A stretch of DNA of 64,000 bases. Source: Enterocytospora artemiae. Its lineage: Eukaryota; Microsporidia. Shown here in pieces: positions 47,728-57,270 of the stretch. How positions within the stretch are numbered: position 1 is the stretch's first letter; every line of letters starts with the position of its first letter. Below the pieces are notes generated by a model, which saw nothing but the letters and a program-made list of their open reading frames with translations, was not told where the DNA came from and did not search any database. Both the position numbers and the translations under genes were made by a program. The stretch lies in NCBI GenBank assembly GCA_038659295.1, contig JASNGC010000001.1, positions 310,001 to 374,000 on the forward strand. Direction: 5' to 3'.

Positions 47728-49899
47728 ATGTGTAGCATTTCCAACTTTCTGAATATCTCTGATGACAACTCTTTGGAACTAATATATAAAATTTCAACAC
47801 TATTCCACAAGTTTGATCATGCAGATATCTTTCACTTCTATATGGCCTATGCTGATACAGAAATAGTTTTTGGGAAGGAATCTGCATATCTGTCTCAAAT
47901 TTTTTACCAAACTCCTGAAATTATAAAGAATTTGGATGAAATATTTCTTTCGAGGGTTTCCACAGATCTGTTTATTCTCTTAAACAGTACAGATTCAAAA
48001 TATATCTTAGACAAGCCTCCAGTCCAGGATGGCAAGAACATCAATTGCTATGGTATTCGCCAAATAGACTGTAGATTTTATAGATATAGATACACAAGGC
48101 TAGATGCATCAACAAGAGTTGTAGAGTGCATTAACAAGGGCCTTTTATCACCATTGATGTTTGATCTATCGGGATTTTCAATAAGGATAACACCAAACAC
48201 CTTCAATTATCTCCTGGAAAATTCGATATGCATTTCTGAATTGATGGTATATGAACTAAATGATGCTGAAATTGCAAGCTTGTCACTGAAAATTACTTCT
48301 GATACTGTGTTTCTGCAAAAGTGTAATGAGTACATTCTAGATCAAGGGATTATCAACAACACGACGTACATTATTGCTGGATTGACAAACATACTTTTCG
48401 AAAGGAATCTAAGGGTAAGCCATTCACTTGGCTATGAAAGAATTTCTTCGATTACTTGTGCTGGACATAATAAGACATATAGGCCATTTAGCTCATTCTA
48501 CCCAGTTGGCAATTTGTCATCTCATGAAGTATACATGCTTTATCTCTCGAGTAAATCAGATTTACAAGATGATTTGAGTGATATTGTTGGATGCATGTAC
48601 AAAGAAATATCATTAGTATGTAAAAACAATCCTGTCCCCATGAGTACAGATGAAGAAGCCAAATGTTCTCAAAGCAGTTTCGCACCAGCTGATTCCAGCT
48701 TTTTATTCACACAATCTGACCTATCAGATAATAATGATGGAATTTATCTCGACATTGTTGACTTGGTATACTCCAGGAATTATGATCTGGGATTCGATAT
48801 AAAGTTGTTTGAATACTTTGTAAAGCTGGTTTCATCACATTTTTTTCAGAAAGTGTTCTCAAAATATGCAGATCAAATTTTTAAGGCCAGTATTTCCCTA
48901 CCATACAAAACTGAATTTATTGGCTCAATCCATACAGCATGGTATTGGCTTAGACATAATCCCATTTCAGAAGACCAGTCCAGAAGAAGCACTCTTTCTG
49001 ATGTCATCCCTACAATATCTTTCATGACGAAAATAATTGATTTTAACATGAATACATGGCTTACCCATTCGGAAAAGGATTGTTTGCTGGAGGAATATTC
49101 GAAATACTTTGTGGAATATAGTACTGGGGAAGGATGCGAGACAAAAGATATAAATTCGATTGAGGGCACTTTGTTTTGTGAAAATTACCTGAGCTATGAG
49201 AGTAATTCGGCTATCTTAGAAGAGTTTTTTAGAGGATTTTATCGGATGGTTTCTAATAAAGCGATAAGGTTAAGGCTTGTGTGTAGATTAGGAGTTGAAT
49301 TATCTGTTATTTCAGGTAATGAAAAAGTGAAACGGGTAAAAGATTTTACAAAAACCGAATTTTCGGAGAAAAACAATAAAGTTGATACTAATACTGTAGG
49401 AAATGTGGAGTTGACAAAAACAGATGCCATTGGGCTTATTGATACCTGTAATAATCTTTATTCACTCAAAGAATTTGTAATGAATTCTAAGAGTATCAAA
49501 AAAAATCAAATAGTAAAATTTATTGATTCTTTAACTTTAGACCAGCTCAACTCCATAAACATTTATCTGGAAGAATCAATTGTTTCTACCAAGTTTGTTG
49601 GGATATATTTTTCAACTGTTGCGCCAAAATATGAATTTAATCATCTTTTCAAAATGATTAGATTTATTGCAAACAACTATGGGGAACAGGTCATTTTAGA
49701 AATCCAAAAATATATTATACATCTACTAAATGATCTGTATTTCATAGAGGAATATTTCTCCTTGGTTGAGGAGCTTTATAAGGTGTTTTTGAGATTTGAT
49801 CAGATTAGAATCAAAAGAAATAATGAGATTATTCTTTCAAAAGTTATTAAGTGTGGTAAAGTAATGTGCAAGGAAGTATACATTGGCAACATCAAATAA
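47728..49899 (+). CDS. large helical protein of unknown function, 723 residues
   Basis: A long protein-like frame, mostly helical, with no transmembrane segments or recognisable motifs. A polar linker lies near 295-330 and another near 530-555. The helical pattern (for example LDIVDLVYSRNYDLGFDIKL) suits an alpha-solenoid subunit of some complex. GCCCAAC lies about 23 nt before the ATG, more distant than in other genes. I cannot name it. Confidence 0.6.
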   Translation: MCSISNFLNISDDNSLELIYKISTLFHKFDHADIFHFYMAYADTEIVFGKESAYLSQIFYQTPEIIKNLDEIFLSRVSTDLFILLNSTDSKYILDKPPVQDGKNINCYGIRQIDCRFYRYRYTRLDASTRVVECINKGLLSPLMFDLSGFSIRITPNTFNYLLENSICISELMVYELNDAEIASLSLKITSDTVFLQKCNEYILDQGIINNTTYIIAGLTNILFERNLRVSHSLGYERISSITCAGHNKTYRPFSSFYPVGNLSSHEVYMLYLSSKSDLQDDLSDIVGCMYKEISLVCKNNPVPMSTDEEAKCSQSSFAPADSSFLFTQSDLSDNNDGIYLDIVDLVYSRNYDLGFDIKLFEYFVKLVSSHFFQKVFSKYADQIFKASISLPYKTEFIGSIHTAWYWLRHNPISEDQSRRSTLSDVIPTISFMTKIIDFNMNTWLTHSEKDCLLEEYSKYFVEYSTGEGCETKDINSIEGTLFCENYLSYESNSAILEEFFRGFYRMVSNKAIRLRLVCRLGVELSVISGNEKVKRVKDFTKTEFSEKNNKVDTNTVGNVELTKTDAIGLIDTCNNLYSLKEFVMNSKSIKKNQIVKFIDSLTLDQLNSINIYLEESIVSTKFVGIYFSTVAPKYEFNHLFKMIRFIANNYGEQVILEIQKYIIHLLNDLYFIEEYFSLVEELYKVFLRFDQIRIKRNNEIILSKVIKCGKVMCKEVYIGNIK

Positions 49900-50161
49900 A
49901 TATCGGAGAGTGAAGTTCCTTGAGGGGTATTTGTTAGAAACTATGCCTGTTGTGTACTACCATTATGGTCAATTATTTTTCAATAAAGATTATATTCACA
50001 GACAGACCAATTTACTCGAATATTTTTGTGTCATTGTTTTTAGAAATTACGGACAATCAACAACTACTTTCCATTATTCTGTATGAGAGTGACGACGAAT
50101 GTAAATTTCGTAATATTGGTCAGAGTCTGCATCTAGTGAAATTACGATTTTTCCGCCCAGA

Positions 50162-52357
50162 ATGTTACCTTTTGAGCTTGACATACTAGCAGAGACCAAT
50201 GCTACGGCATCAGTTACTGTTGTTGCTAAGGGAATCCCAACAACCTCAGTTATTGAGAAATTGATTGAATGGTATGCAAATGAATACTCTATGTGCTTCA
50301 TTTTGAATTGTACTCCAAGGGAGAAAAAGTACTTTTCTGGAAAGAAAAAGGATAGATTGTGCGACATATCTGAACTGTCAATAAACAAAAGAATAAGAAC
50401 TTATAGAAATGGTGGGGTGTTCTTTGGAAGCTCCAGGGCATTTATTACTGATTTTGTCAATGAAAACATGGACATTTCCAAGATTAGCACCATTATAGTA
50501 TTAAATGCAGATCGAATCCAGGAAGATTCAACAGAATCCTTCATTCTTTATATTCTAAAGCGTTTTAATACCCTAGGATTAATTAGAGCTATTATATCAA
50601 ATCCCTTAGGACTGTCAAATAGGTCAATATTATCAATTAGTAGAAACTTTCTAACTAGTAAATTTCTGTTCTATCCACGTTTCCACAATTCTATTAAAGA
50701 ATCCTTAAATGACATTGATGGACAAATAACATATATCAAGCAAAAAAAAGGCATGAAGGAGATTATTGTTTTGATACTGGATATAATTCAAGGAATTTGT
50801 AAAACTCTTGGAAAGCAGAGCACAATGGATTATATGAAGGTATTTTTGTTTAGGCAGAAATCATCAGACTTAAGGGATTTTAAAATTTTGGTGAGTTTAC
50901 TGTTCAATTGTGATATTATGAGTTTTTATATTGTCTATAAGGCCATGCTAGCAAAGCAACAAGAGCTGAGGGATGCAGGGACTTGGATTTTCTCGGAGTC
51001 GAGTCATATTCTTATGGATACAACAAAGAAATACTTGCAATCAGAGCTTCTGATGTACAAGCATGTTGAGAAAGAATCAGTCATCGCAGTAGATATATGT
51101 GAAAGCCTAGAGGATGAAATTGAGAATGAGCCAGATATTGACTTTGATGAATTATACCTTGATTGTGAAAATAGTGATCAGGAAGAAGAATCTGAAATTA
51201 GCAGTAATGAAAACTTCGACAAGGATGACACCCCACCAATTTTTGAAAATAGCCGGTTATTTGATCATTTATCTTCTCCACAATTGAAAGAGCTTTACCT
51301 AAGGAATCAAAAAATCTCCAAAGTTATTGAGTCGGTCGATCCAGAAGTGGAAACTTTAGTTTTAGTTCAGAATAGAACTATTAGAAAGATTATGAGAATT
51401 ATTTTAAAATGCTTTGATCTCCAAGCCACTGTAGAAACCCACCATCAGTATGGAATGTCCCAAAAGAAATACAGCAGAATAATTCTACTAAACCCAAATC
51501 TGGGCTCAATAAGAGCCATTGAGTACAACAGTTCTAGTTTTGGATTTAGCCCAGAAATTAAAATATTGGTATACGAAAATTCCTTGGAGGAGCAGATTTA
51601 CTTGTCCGAAATAAGAGAGGAAAAAGATATCTTTGAGCGTCTTATTGAGGAGAGATATACTCTTCCATTGAAGATGGATCTAGAGCGGCTGGACATAGAA
51701 GAGAACTCCGATGAAGAGAATAGAAATTGGGAGATAGTAGTTGATTCACGAGAAATGAGAGCAAAGCTGCCCTTTTATTTGTATCGGGCAGAGAATATTT
51801 TAAAAGTGAGTACTATAATGGTCGGAGACTATATTATAGGCAGTAATACATGCATTGAAAGAAAGAGTATTGAGGATTTTAGGCAATCAATTGCTTCTGG
51901 AAGATTATATCAACAGGGGAAAAGAATGGTTTACGAGTATGAAGATCCCATTTTACTATTGGAATTCGACGGGGGTGTTCCTACATTATCCATCCATGAT
52001 AAGCAGACTAGCTTCAAAAATTCGCTGGTTACGAGGCTGTGTGTGTTCCTGATGGCATTTTCTAAAATTAAACTTATTTGGTCAAACAATCCACTTTTTA
52101 CGACAAAGGTTATCAGAGACATCCAAACCTCAGCTGTTGTTAAAAGCCAAAACACACACGTTACTTGTGAAGACCCGATATTACATGAAATATTGTTGAG
52201 TATTCCGGGTGTGAATTCATTTATTGTTGGCAAAATCTTTAGGGAGTTTAAAAATCTTAAGGACTTAGCCTTCTCTGAGATTTCTAGGTTGGAAAAATTG
52301 ATGGAAACAAGTAGAGCTCGTGAAATTTACGATTTTTTCAGAGAAAAATTTACATAA
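50162..52357 (+). CDS. RAD1: XPF/RAD1 structure-specific endonuclease subunit
   Basis: The nuclease partner of ERCC1/Rad10 in nucleotide-excision and crosslink repair, 731 residues. The inactive helicase-like N-terminus shows RNGGVFFGSSRAFITDF (human YTQGGVIFATSRILVVDF) and KFLFYPRFHNSI (LYLWPRFHVAV). The ERCC4 nuclease has VDSREMRAKLPFYLY (near 525) and ERKSIEDF (near 564), with the catalytic ERKxxxD. The C-terminal tandem helix-hairpin-helix reads LHEILLSIPGVNSFIVGKIF. Human XPF is 916 residues. The acidic middle part (about 320-360) is low complexity. The start has CCCAGAATG. Confidence 0.93.
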   Translation: MLPFELDILAETNATASVTVVAKGIPTTSVIEKLIEWYANEYSMCFILNCTPREKKYFSGKKKDRLCDISELSINKRIRTYRNGGVFFGSSRAFITDFVNENMDISKISTIIVLNADRIQEDSTESFILYILKRFNTLGLIRAIISNPLGLSNRSILSISRNFLTSKFLFYPRFHNSIKESLNDIDGQITYIKQKKGMKEIIVLILDIIQGICKTLGKQSTMDYMKVFLFRQKSSDLRDFKILVSLLFNCDIMSFYIVYKAMLAKQQELRDAGTWIFSESSHILMDTTKKYLQSELLMYKHVEKESVIAVDICESLEDEIENEPDIDFDELYLDCENSDQEEESEISSNENFDKDDTPPIFENSRLFDHLSSPQLKELYLRNQKISKVIESVDPEVETLVLVQNRTIRKIMRIILKCFDLQATVETHHQYGMSQKKYSRIILLNPNLGSIRAIEYNSSSFGFSPEIKILVYENSLEEQIYLSEIREEKDIFERLIEERYTLPLKMDLERLDIEENSDEENRNWEIVVDSREMRAKLPFYLYRAENILKVSTIMVGDYIIGSNTCIERKSIEDFRQSIASGRLYQQGKRMVYEYEDPILLLEFDGGVPTLSIHDKQTSFKNSLVTRLCVFLMAFSKIKLIWSNNPLFTTKVIRDIQTSAVVKSQNTHVTCEDPILHEILLSIPGVNSFIVGKIFREFKNLKDLAFSEISRLEKLMETSRAREIYDFFREKFT

Positions 52358-52976
52358 ATCTCAAATACTGTTCCAATGATGACTTTAATGTAGCCAATGT
52401 AAAATGTTGTTGTTTAAGCTTGTCTGATGGTTTAAGAACTGAGGGAACTATCAAAATAGTACAATTGCGGTATATTTAAGCCCAAGATAAGCACATGCAA
52501 GTTTAATTTCCCAAAAAATATCTGGACTAGACGATTCTCGTGTCTAGAACACAGACTATTCGTATCTACGAACATTTACTTTTCAATGGCAAATTATCCC
52601 TCATAAAAATCAAATGGAAATCCATGAGTATTATGATGCTAATGAAGTTATTTGATAAATCTATCTCAATATTTACACCAGATAAATTTAGATATAGCTT
52701 ATAGAGTTTCTCATTCTTACATTTCCATTTAGAATTAATTGGCTCCATAAATCATGTTTACATTTAATATGATATGATATTTTGATTTATTGCCATTGAA
52801 CAGAGCCATAAGACGAAAGAAGTATTAATGGTGACTAGGACCACGGATGGACTGGTATAGTTAGTACCACAAATATCAAAAAATTGTATTCAATCCCAAA
52901 AATATTATTAAAATTATTTATCATTTTCCAAATTTGGAAATTTTATTTTTTAAATTTTGTGAATGTAAAGTAGCCC
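52358..52976. other. 619-bp intergenic region with paired hairpins
   Basis: The widest gap besides the one before GWT1. It holds two adjacent inverted repeats (52527-52572, listed separately) and AT-rich spacer with AAATTTT elements near the next start. A 60-codon minus-strand ORF (52566-52748) lacks a start context and is not supported. Confidence 0.45.
52527..52572. repeat. two adjacent inverted repeats, possible RNA gene
   Basis: CTAGACGA-TTC-TCGT(GT)CTAG at 52527-52547 and TTCGTA-TC-TACGAA at 52559-52572. On the minus strand they are followed by ATTTTTTGGG, which resembles an Sm-binding site, so an snRNA-like transcript is conceivable. No known snRNA loop (U1, U2, U4, U5) is seen. Confidence 0.35.
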
Positions 52977-54176
52977 ATGGCTTTGAATCTTTCTGTCTCT
53001 AGGATCTGTTCGGTAGTGTTGATTCTGCAGAACTTGCTGCTTGTCAGTGCTTCTGAATATGCGACGATAACATTTCGATTTGAAAAGGGCAATGACCAGC
53101 TAGATGAAGTTTATTATTTGGGAAGTGCTTTTGTGCGAAATGGAGGAGATTCAATAGTTTCTAATATTGAAGTTGAGGAGACATTCCAGTATACATCTTC
53201 AGTTAACTTTACGAATCTGATGCATGCTTTCAGCACAGCCGATGATCTTGGGAAGTTGAAGTGCTCTAAACTTACGAGCCTATTTCTCAATTTTGCCCAA
53301 GGGATTTCATATCTGAAGAATTGGAAGTTGTTTAATCCGAAAAATATCTATCCCGAGGGAAAGCTGACTGAGATAGGTTTATTTGGCAAACACAAACTAG
53401 ATCTTATGCATCTCAATTTCATAGAAATGAAGATTTCCAATACCAGAATGTACCAACTATATCACAACAAGGATAGCTGTGTTTTATTCTTTTTAACCGT
53501 AAATAAAGCAGGAGACTGCAATATCACCAGTATGGTTATGGATGCTTATTTTTCCGAGAAATTTTCTGCCAAAGGATGGTCATTGAAGAAGACATCCAAT
53601 GCAGAACTGGAAAAGAAGCTAAACGAAGGTGTATTGGAAAATATAGTTTGGCAGTTCATAGTCAGCAAGGTTAAAAACGCCCATAATCTAGTCCAGAGTC
53701 CAGCATCCTATTCTATTGAGGATATCCCTGAAAACAATAATGGTTTGTTGATACTTATGAAGAAGGGTGTAAATGCCTGTGTCGACATGATTGGTTTAGA
53801 TGAGATATTTGACACTGAGGATAAAAAATTAAAGAACAAAGCACCTGTACTGCTGAAATACAGTCAGCCATCTCCCGAACAAGACAAGAGTGCTAATACA
53901 TCATCCAAAGTTGAGACTAATAAGGATGATGTGTCTACAGATTCAAACAAGAACCATGCTGTACAGCCCAACACCGATCTAGCTGCAGACCAAAAAAAGG
54001 TATCATATAATGAATCCTCTTCAAAGACAAACAATTTACATTCGATGAACAAGGGATCTTCAAGTGTTCCGCCCAAAAACTACGATCAATACTTGGCCTA
54101 TTTTATTTACATGTTAATAACTTTTGCAGTGTGCTCGATGCTATCAAATTTGTACTTAAAGCATTATTATAATTAA
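52977..54176 (+). CDS. type I membrane protein of unknown function, 399 residues
   Basis: The start is CCCATGG, with AAATTTT elements upstream. A signal peptide (about 1-26, SVVLILQNLLLVSA) is followed by a folded domain of about 250 residues with several cysteines and possible N-glycosylation sites (NFT, NIT). Next comes a Ser/Lys/Asn-rich linker (about 300-370) and one transmembrane helix near the C-terminus (YFIYMLITFAVCSMLSNLYL) with a very short tail. I do not recognise the ectodomain. It could be an ER or cell-surface protein, perhaps lineage-specific. It neighbours GWT1 but ends in a membrane helix with a basic tail, not a clear GPI signal. Confidence 0.65.
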   Translation: MALNLSVSRICSVVLILQNLLLVSASEYATITFRFEKGNDQLDEVYYLGSAFVRNGGDSIVSNIEVEETFQYTSSVNFTNLMHAFSTADDLGKLKCSKLTSLFLNFAQGISYLKNWKLFNPKNIYPEGKLTEIGLFGKHKLDLMHLNFIEMKISNTRMYQLYHNKDSCVLFFLTVNKAGDCNITSMVMDAYFSEKFSAKGWSLKKTSNAELEKKLNEGVLENIVWQFIVSKVKNAHNLVQSPASYSIEDIPENNNGLLILMKKGVNACVDMIGLDEIFDTEDKKLKNKAPVLLKYSQPSPEQDKSANTSSKVETNKDDVSTDSNKNHAVQPNTDLAADQKKVSYNESSSKTNNLHSMNKGSSSVPPKNYDQYLAYFIYMLITFAVCSMLSNLYLKHYYN

Positions 54177-54521
54177 ATTATTAGTTGTGAAGCCTAACAA
54201 GTTTATTAAATTTCTCTGATATATTCTGTGGAGTTGTAAAAGGTAGATCTGTCATTTTTTAATTTATCTTGAATATTATATCAGAAGAATGTAGTTTGCT
54301 TAATCCTAGTGGCCGAACCCATAATTATTCTCAGCATATATCATGCTGTAATTTTGACAATACTCAAACAGAAACCATATTTAAGGTAAAAATTAAAATA
54401 ATGCTTATTCTACTTAAGCTCATTAAAATAGCAATAAGGCTGATGCTAGTCCATTGGTATTGTAAGATTTACACCTAAATTTATTATAAATGATGTGTTT
54501 TGAACTCAATAGTTTTATTCA
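54177..54521. other. intergenic region, no gene seen
   Basis: AT-rich spacer after the type I membrane protein. A plus-strand frame at 54269-54478 begins only at a near-cognate codon and looks low complexity. Confidence 0.45.
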
Positions 54522-54695
54522 TCAAAGGCTAAAGAATCTGTTTGTGCTGCAGTGACGATCATCATCCTTCTTCCAAAACTCATCGCTTTCTACAATGTGT
54601 GATTTTATTCTTTCAATAGCGGACTCAACCATATTGTGATTTCCCTGATTTCCGTCGATCAAGTCTGAATTTGCTAGTTCATCTTTAAGAAGCAT
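54522..54695 (-). CDS. small protein, 57 residues
   Basis: A short ORF starting at CCCATG (54695) and ending with TGA followed at once by AATAAA; both ends carry the signals of true genes here. The product is hydrophilic with a helical middle (MVESAIERIKSHIVES) and DDDRHCS near the end. No family is recognised. Confidence 0.45.
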   Translation of the reverse strand: MLLKDELANSDLIDGNQGNHNMVESAIERIKSHIVESDEFWKKDDDRHCSTNRFFSL

Positions 54696-54756
54696 GGGTT
54701 CAAAGTTTCCTTAAATAAAATGTATTTACAACAATAAGAAAATCATTTTGAAACAA

Positions 54757-54939
54757 CTAGAATCTCTGCAGAGTTTCAACAGACTGGCACTTTCTACTCT
54801 TAATATGATGGGGCCTGTTTTTATCTGTTACTATTATGTCTAATTGCGTGGGTATTTTTAAATATTCCATTAAATTTTCATTTCCAAATATCTCCCTTTC
54901 AATACCCCTTAATTCCAAATTGTTGTAAAGGAGGTTTAT
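54757..54939 (-). other. open frame without usable start codon, possible exon or relic
   Basis: Sixty codons open on the minus strand with protein-like content (for example GIEREIFGNENLMEYLKIP). There is no ATG until residue 24 and no CCC context. It could be a 3' exon, a pseudogene remnant or chance. Confidence 0.3.
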
Positions 54940-54968
54940 TTAAACAAACATTACTAGGTATCCCCATA

Positions 54969-56858
54969 ATGGAGCACGATACACTTTCATTTCTGGAGAT
55001 TTTTTTATTATGTTCGATATCACATGCAGCAACGCTAATATATTCCAGTTTCTGCATAAAAAATGATCTCGCAGAGTTTATCTTCTGTGTTCTTCCAATT
55101 TATTTTGGAATTTCGTATTTTGAACAAATTCATCATATCTCAGCAGTAATGGGATCAGTAGCTACACTATGCATAGTGATTGCAACCATCACCAAGTATT
55201 CTAAGGGAATGTCTAGGAATAAAGATGGACAGGATGATAGACCGCTAGGAAATGTTGATATTTCTAATACGGTTGCTCATACAAATGAATCATTGCACGA
55301 GACTACGAATTTTGAAGATAAACAATCTGGAGTTGAAATGAATGAGATTTCGCAGGCTAGCGAAATTAAAACTTTGAAATCATCCACAGCCCAAGCTATG
55401 GAAGAGTTTTTGGAGAAGTCTACAAAAGAGCAAGCTGATTGTACAGAGAAATCTGCGGAAACAACTACTGACCAAATGGGCACTCTTGTTGGGTCATCCT
55501 CAGTCCCAGCCGAGAAATATAACAATGATCAAGACTTTTCTGAACATTCTTCATTAACTAAAGATTCAAACACTGGCCAAGAAAGCAACCATAGGAGTGA
55601 GTTAAACACAAGCGTAGAATGTTCTACCAGTTTAATTCCAGAGGAATTGTCAAGACAGTCTGTTATTCCTGTCAGCCCAGTTGAGCCCGGTTTAAACAAT
55701 TTGAAGGAACAGAATTGTCCTGTAGAAGGTGAAGTACAGCCTATAACAGTAGATAAGCCATTGTTAGCCAATGACAATGGTATATTACCACCGATTTCGG
55801 CAGATGGCAACAATTTACATGGTAACATTGGTATCAGTGAATTAAATGTCATCCCAGAACACATTGAAGAGAACTTTCAATCAATTTACAAAACACCGAC
55901 TCCTGTCTCTGATCGTTGTTGGGCTATCATGATGACCACACTGTGCATATGTATTTTTGCAGCAGACTTCGATCTTTACTGCAGTGATAAGCTTGGAAAC
56001 AGTTTTGGAGTTGAGTTTAGACTTATGGATCTGGCATATGGGCTAATAACCTTTACGCTAGGATATTATTCCATCGACTTCACATATCGACAGAAGATTT
56101 TGAATATCATATTCTTTACAGTTACAAGTTTTGGGTTTTTTGTAGGCAAGAAATATAACTATGTGTTCAATGCGGTGGAAGAATGTGGAAAGCACTTTAA
56201 CCTTTTTTTTCTTCTGGCCATTCTCAGTGGTGAAATTCTGATAACTATCCACTACGAATTAGCCGTTGGTATTGTGCTCTGCCTGCTCCATGAGCTAATT
56301 CTTAAATACTCTGACTTAGAGGATTTCATAATAATTTTAAGCAACAACATGCGTCAGAATATTTTTAGTCAAAATGTTGAAGGATTGACATACATTCTTC
56401 CACTTACCGGTATATTACTGATTGCTAGAGGACTTGCAAAAGAGTCCAAAAAGGACACTAAGGTCAGCAGATGGTCAATTGTTGGTTTGACAGTAGCCTT
56501 CCAACTTGCCCTGTTTGTGGCAAAGCAATTTTATTTGTCAGACCCTTGCCGCAGGGTACTTAACATATCCTATATTCTCCTGATACTAGCTATGACAACA
56601 GCAAACGGCGTCATGTTTTCTCTATGGAAAACCTTAGGATTTGACTGTGAAATATCTGGAGACAAATTCTTTGTTAAAAACCCACTGGTGTTATTTTTGG
56701 TATGCAATGTCTTTATCGGGATAGTAAAATATCTGAATTTGATACAGATTAAGAATATTTATTTGATTCATCTCATAAATATTAGCTACCTGTTCATATC
56801 TATTTACGGTACTAAGTTTATGATTGGGCTATTTTTGAAGGACAACGAGAATAATTAA
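54969..56858 (+). CDS. GWT1: GWT1/PIG-W, GPI inositol acyltransferase
   Basis: An ER membrane enzyme that acylates inositol of GlcN-PI during GPI-anchor synthesis; 629 residues with about 12 helices. FRLMDLAYGLITFTLGYYS (yeast TSLMDLGVGSFVFSNG), VEECGKHFNLFFLLAIL (VTEYGVHWNFFITLSLL), NIFSQNVEGLTYILPLTG (NCFFSANREGIFSFLGY) and PLVLFLVCNVFIGIVKYLN (GLFLFLLANVSTGLVNMS) match in order. Between the first helices and the core, residues about 80-310 are polar, Ser/Thr/Glu-rich and absent from yeast (490 residues). The start is CCCCATAATGG. The insertion probably faces the cytosol or lumen as a disordered loop. Confidence 0.9.
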   Translation: MEHDTLSFLEIFLLCSISHAATLIYSSFCIKNDLAEFIFCVLPIYFGISYFEQIHHISAVMGSVATLCIVIATITKYSKGMSRNKDGQDDRPLGNVDISNTVAHTNESLHETTNFEDKQSGVEMNEISQASEIKTLKSSTAQAMEEFLEKSTKEQADCTEKSAETTTDQMGTLVGSSSVPAEKYNNDQDFSEHSSLTKDSNTGQESNHRSELNTSVECSTSLIPEELSRQSVIPVSPVEPGLNNLKEQNCPVEGEVQPITVDKPLLANDNGILPPISADGNNLHGNIGISELNVIPEHIEENFQSIYKTPTPVSDRCWAIMMTTLCICIFAADFDLYCSDKLGNSFGVEFRLMDLAYGLITFTLGYYSIDFTYRQKILNIIFFTVTSFGFFVGKKYNYVFNAVEECGKHFNLFFLLAILSGEILITIHYELAVGIVLCLLHELILKYSDLEDFIIILSNNMRQNIFSQNVEGLTYILPLTGILLIARGLAKESKKDTKVSRWSIVGLTVAFQLALFVAKQFYLSDPCRRVLNISYILLILAMTTANGVMFSLWKTLGFDCEISGDKFFVKNPLVLFLVCNVFIGIVKYLNLIQIKNIYLIHLINISYLFISIYGTKFMIGLFLKDNENN

Positions 56859-57270
56859 TAAATGATGTTTGTTTACCTAGTTGACTTTATGTTTTATAAG
56901 TGGCTTGATATGTCCAGTTAATGAATTATATAAGTTTTCATATGCCTGGCGATGGAATTAGATATGTTTTAATGATGAAGATGCTACAACCACAAAACAA
57001 AACCGTATCTTACACAATCTCTCTATTCATACACTACCATTTTAATTTATCTACTTCTTTATTTAGATATAATATTATTATGGTACTTACACATGGCCAA
57101 TAGGCAAATCACTTTATAAACTTAGATTTATACAGTACAAACTTCTAACCAATAAGTAATGAATATTACAAACCTGTCAAAATTAGCAGATGAGTCTTAA
57201 TTTGGAAACTGGTAGAACTAATTACTGACCTATAACCTTTTATTAATTTAACTCCATTCTACCCTTCCAA
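56859..57270. other. intergenic region, no supported gene
   Basis: A 412-bp AT-rich spacer before TFC4. A 60-codon ORF at 56921-57103 has an ATG but no CCC/GGG context and no recognisable product. TFC4 itself has CCCTTCCAAATG. Confidence 0.45.

Noticed and set aside
49883..50189. Short plus-strand frames between the 723-residue orphan and RAD1
   Set aside because: They begin at near-cognate codons or inside the neighbouring gene and overlap the well-supported RAD1 start.
56921..57103. 60-codon ORF in the spacer before TFC4
   Set aside because: No CCC/GGG start context, no recognisable product, and a length easily reached by chance.
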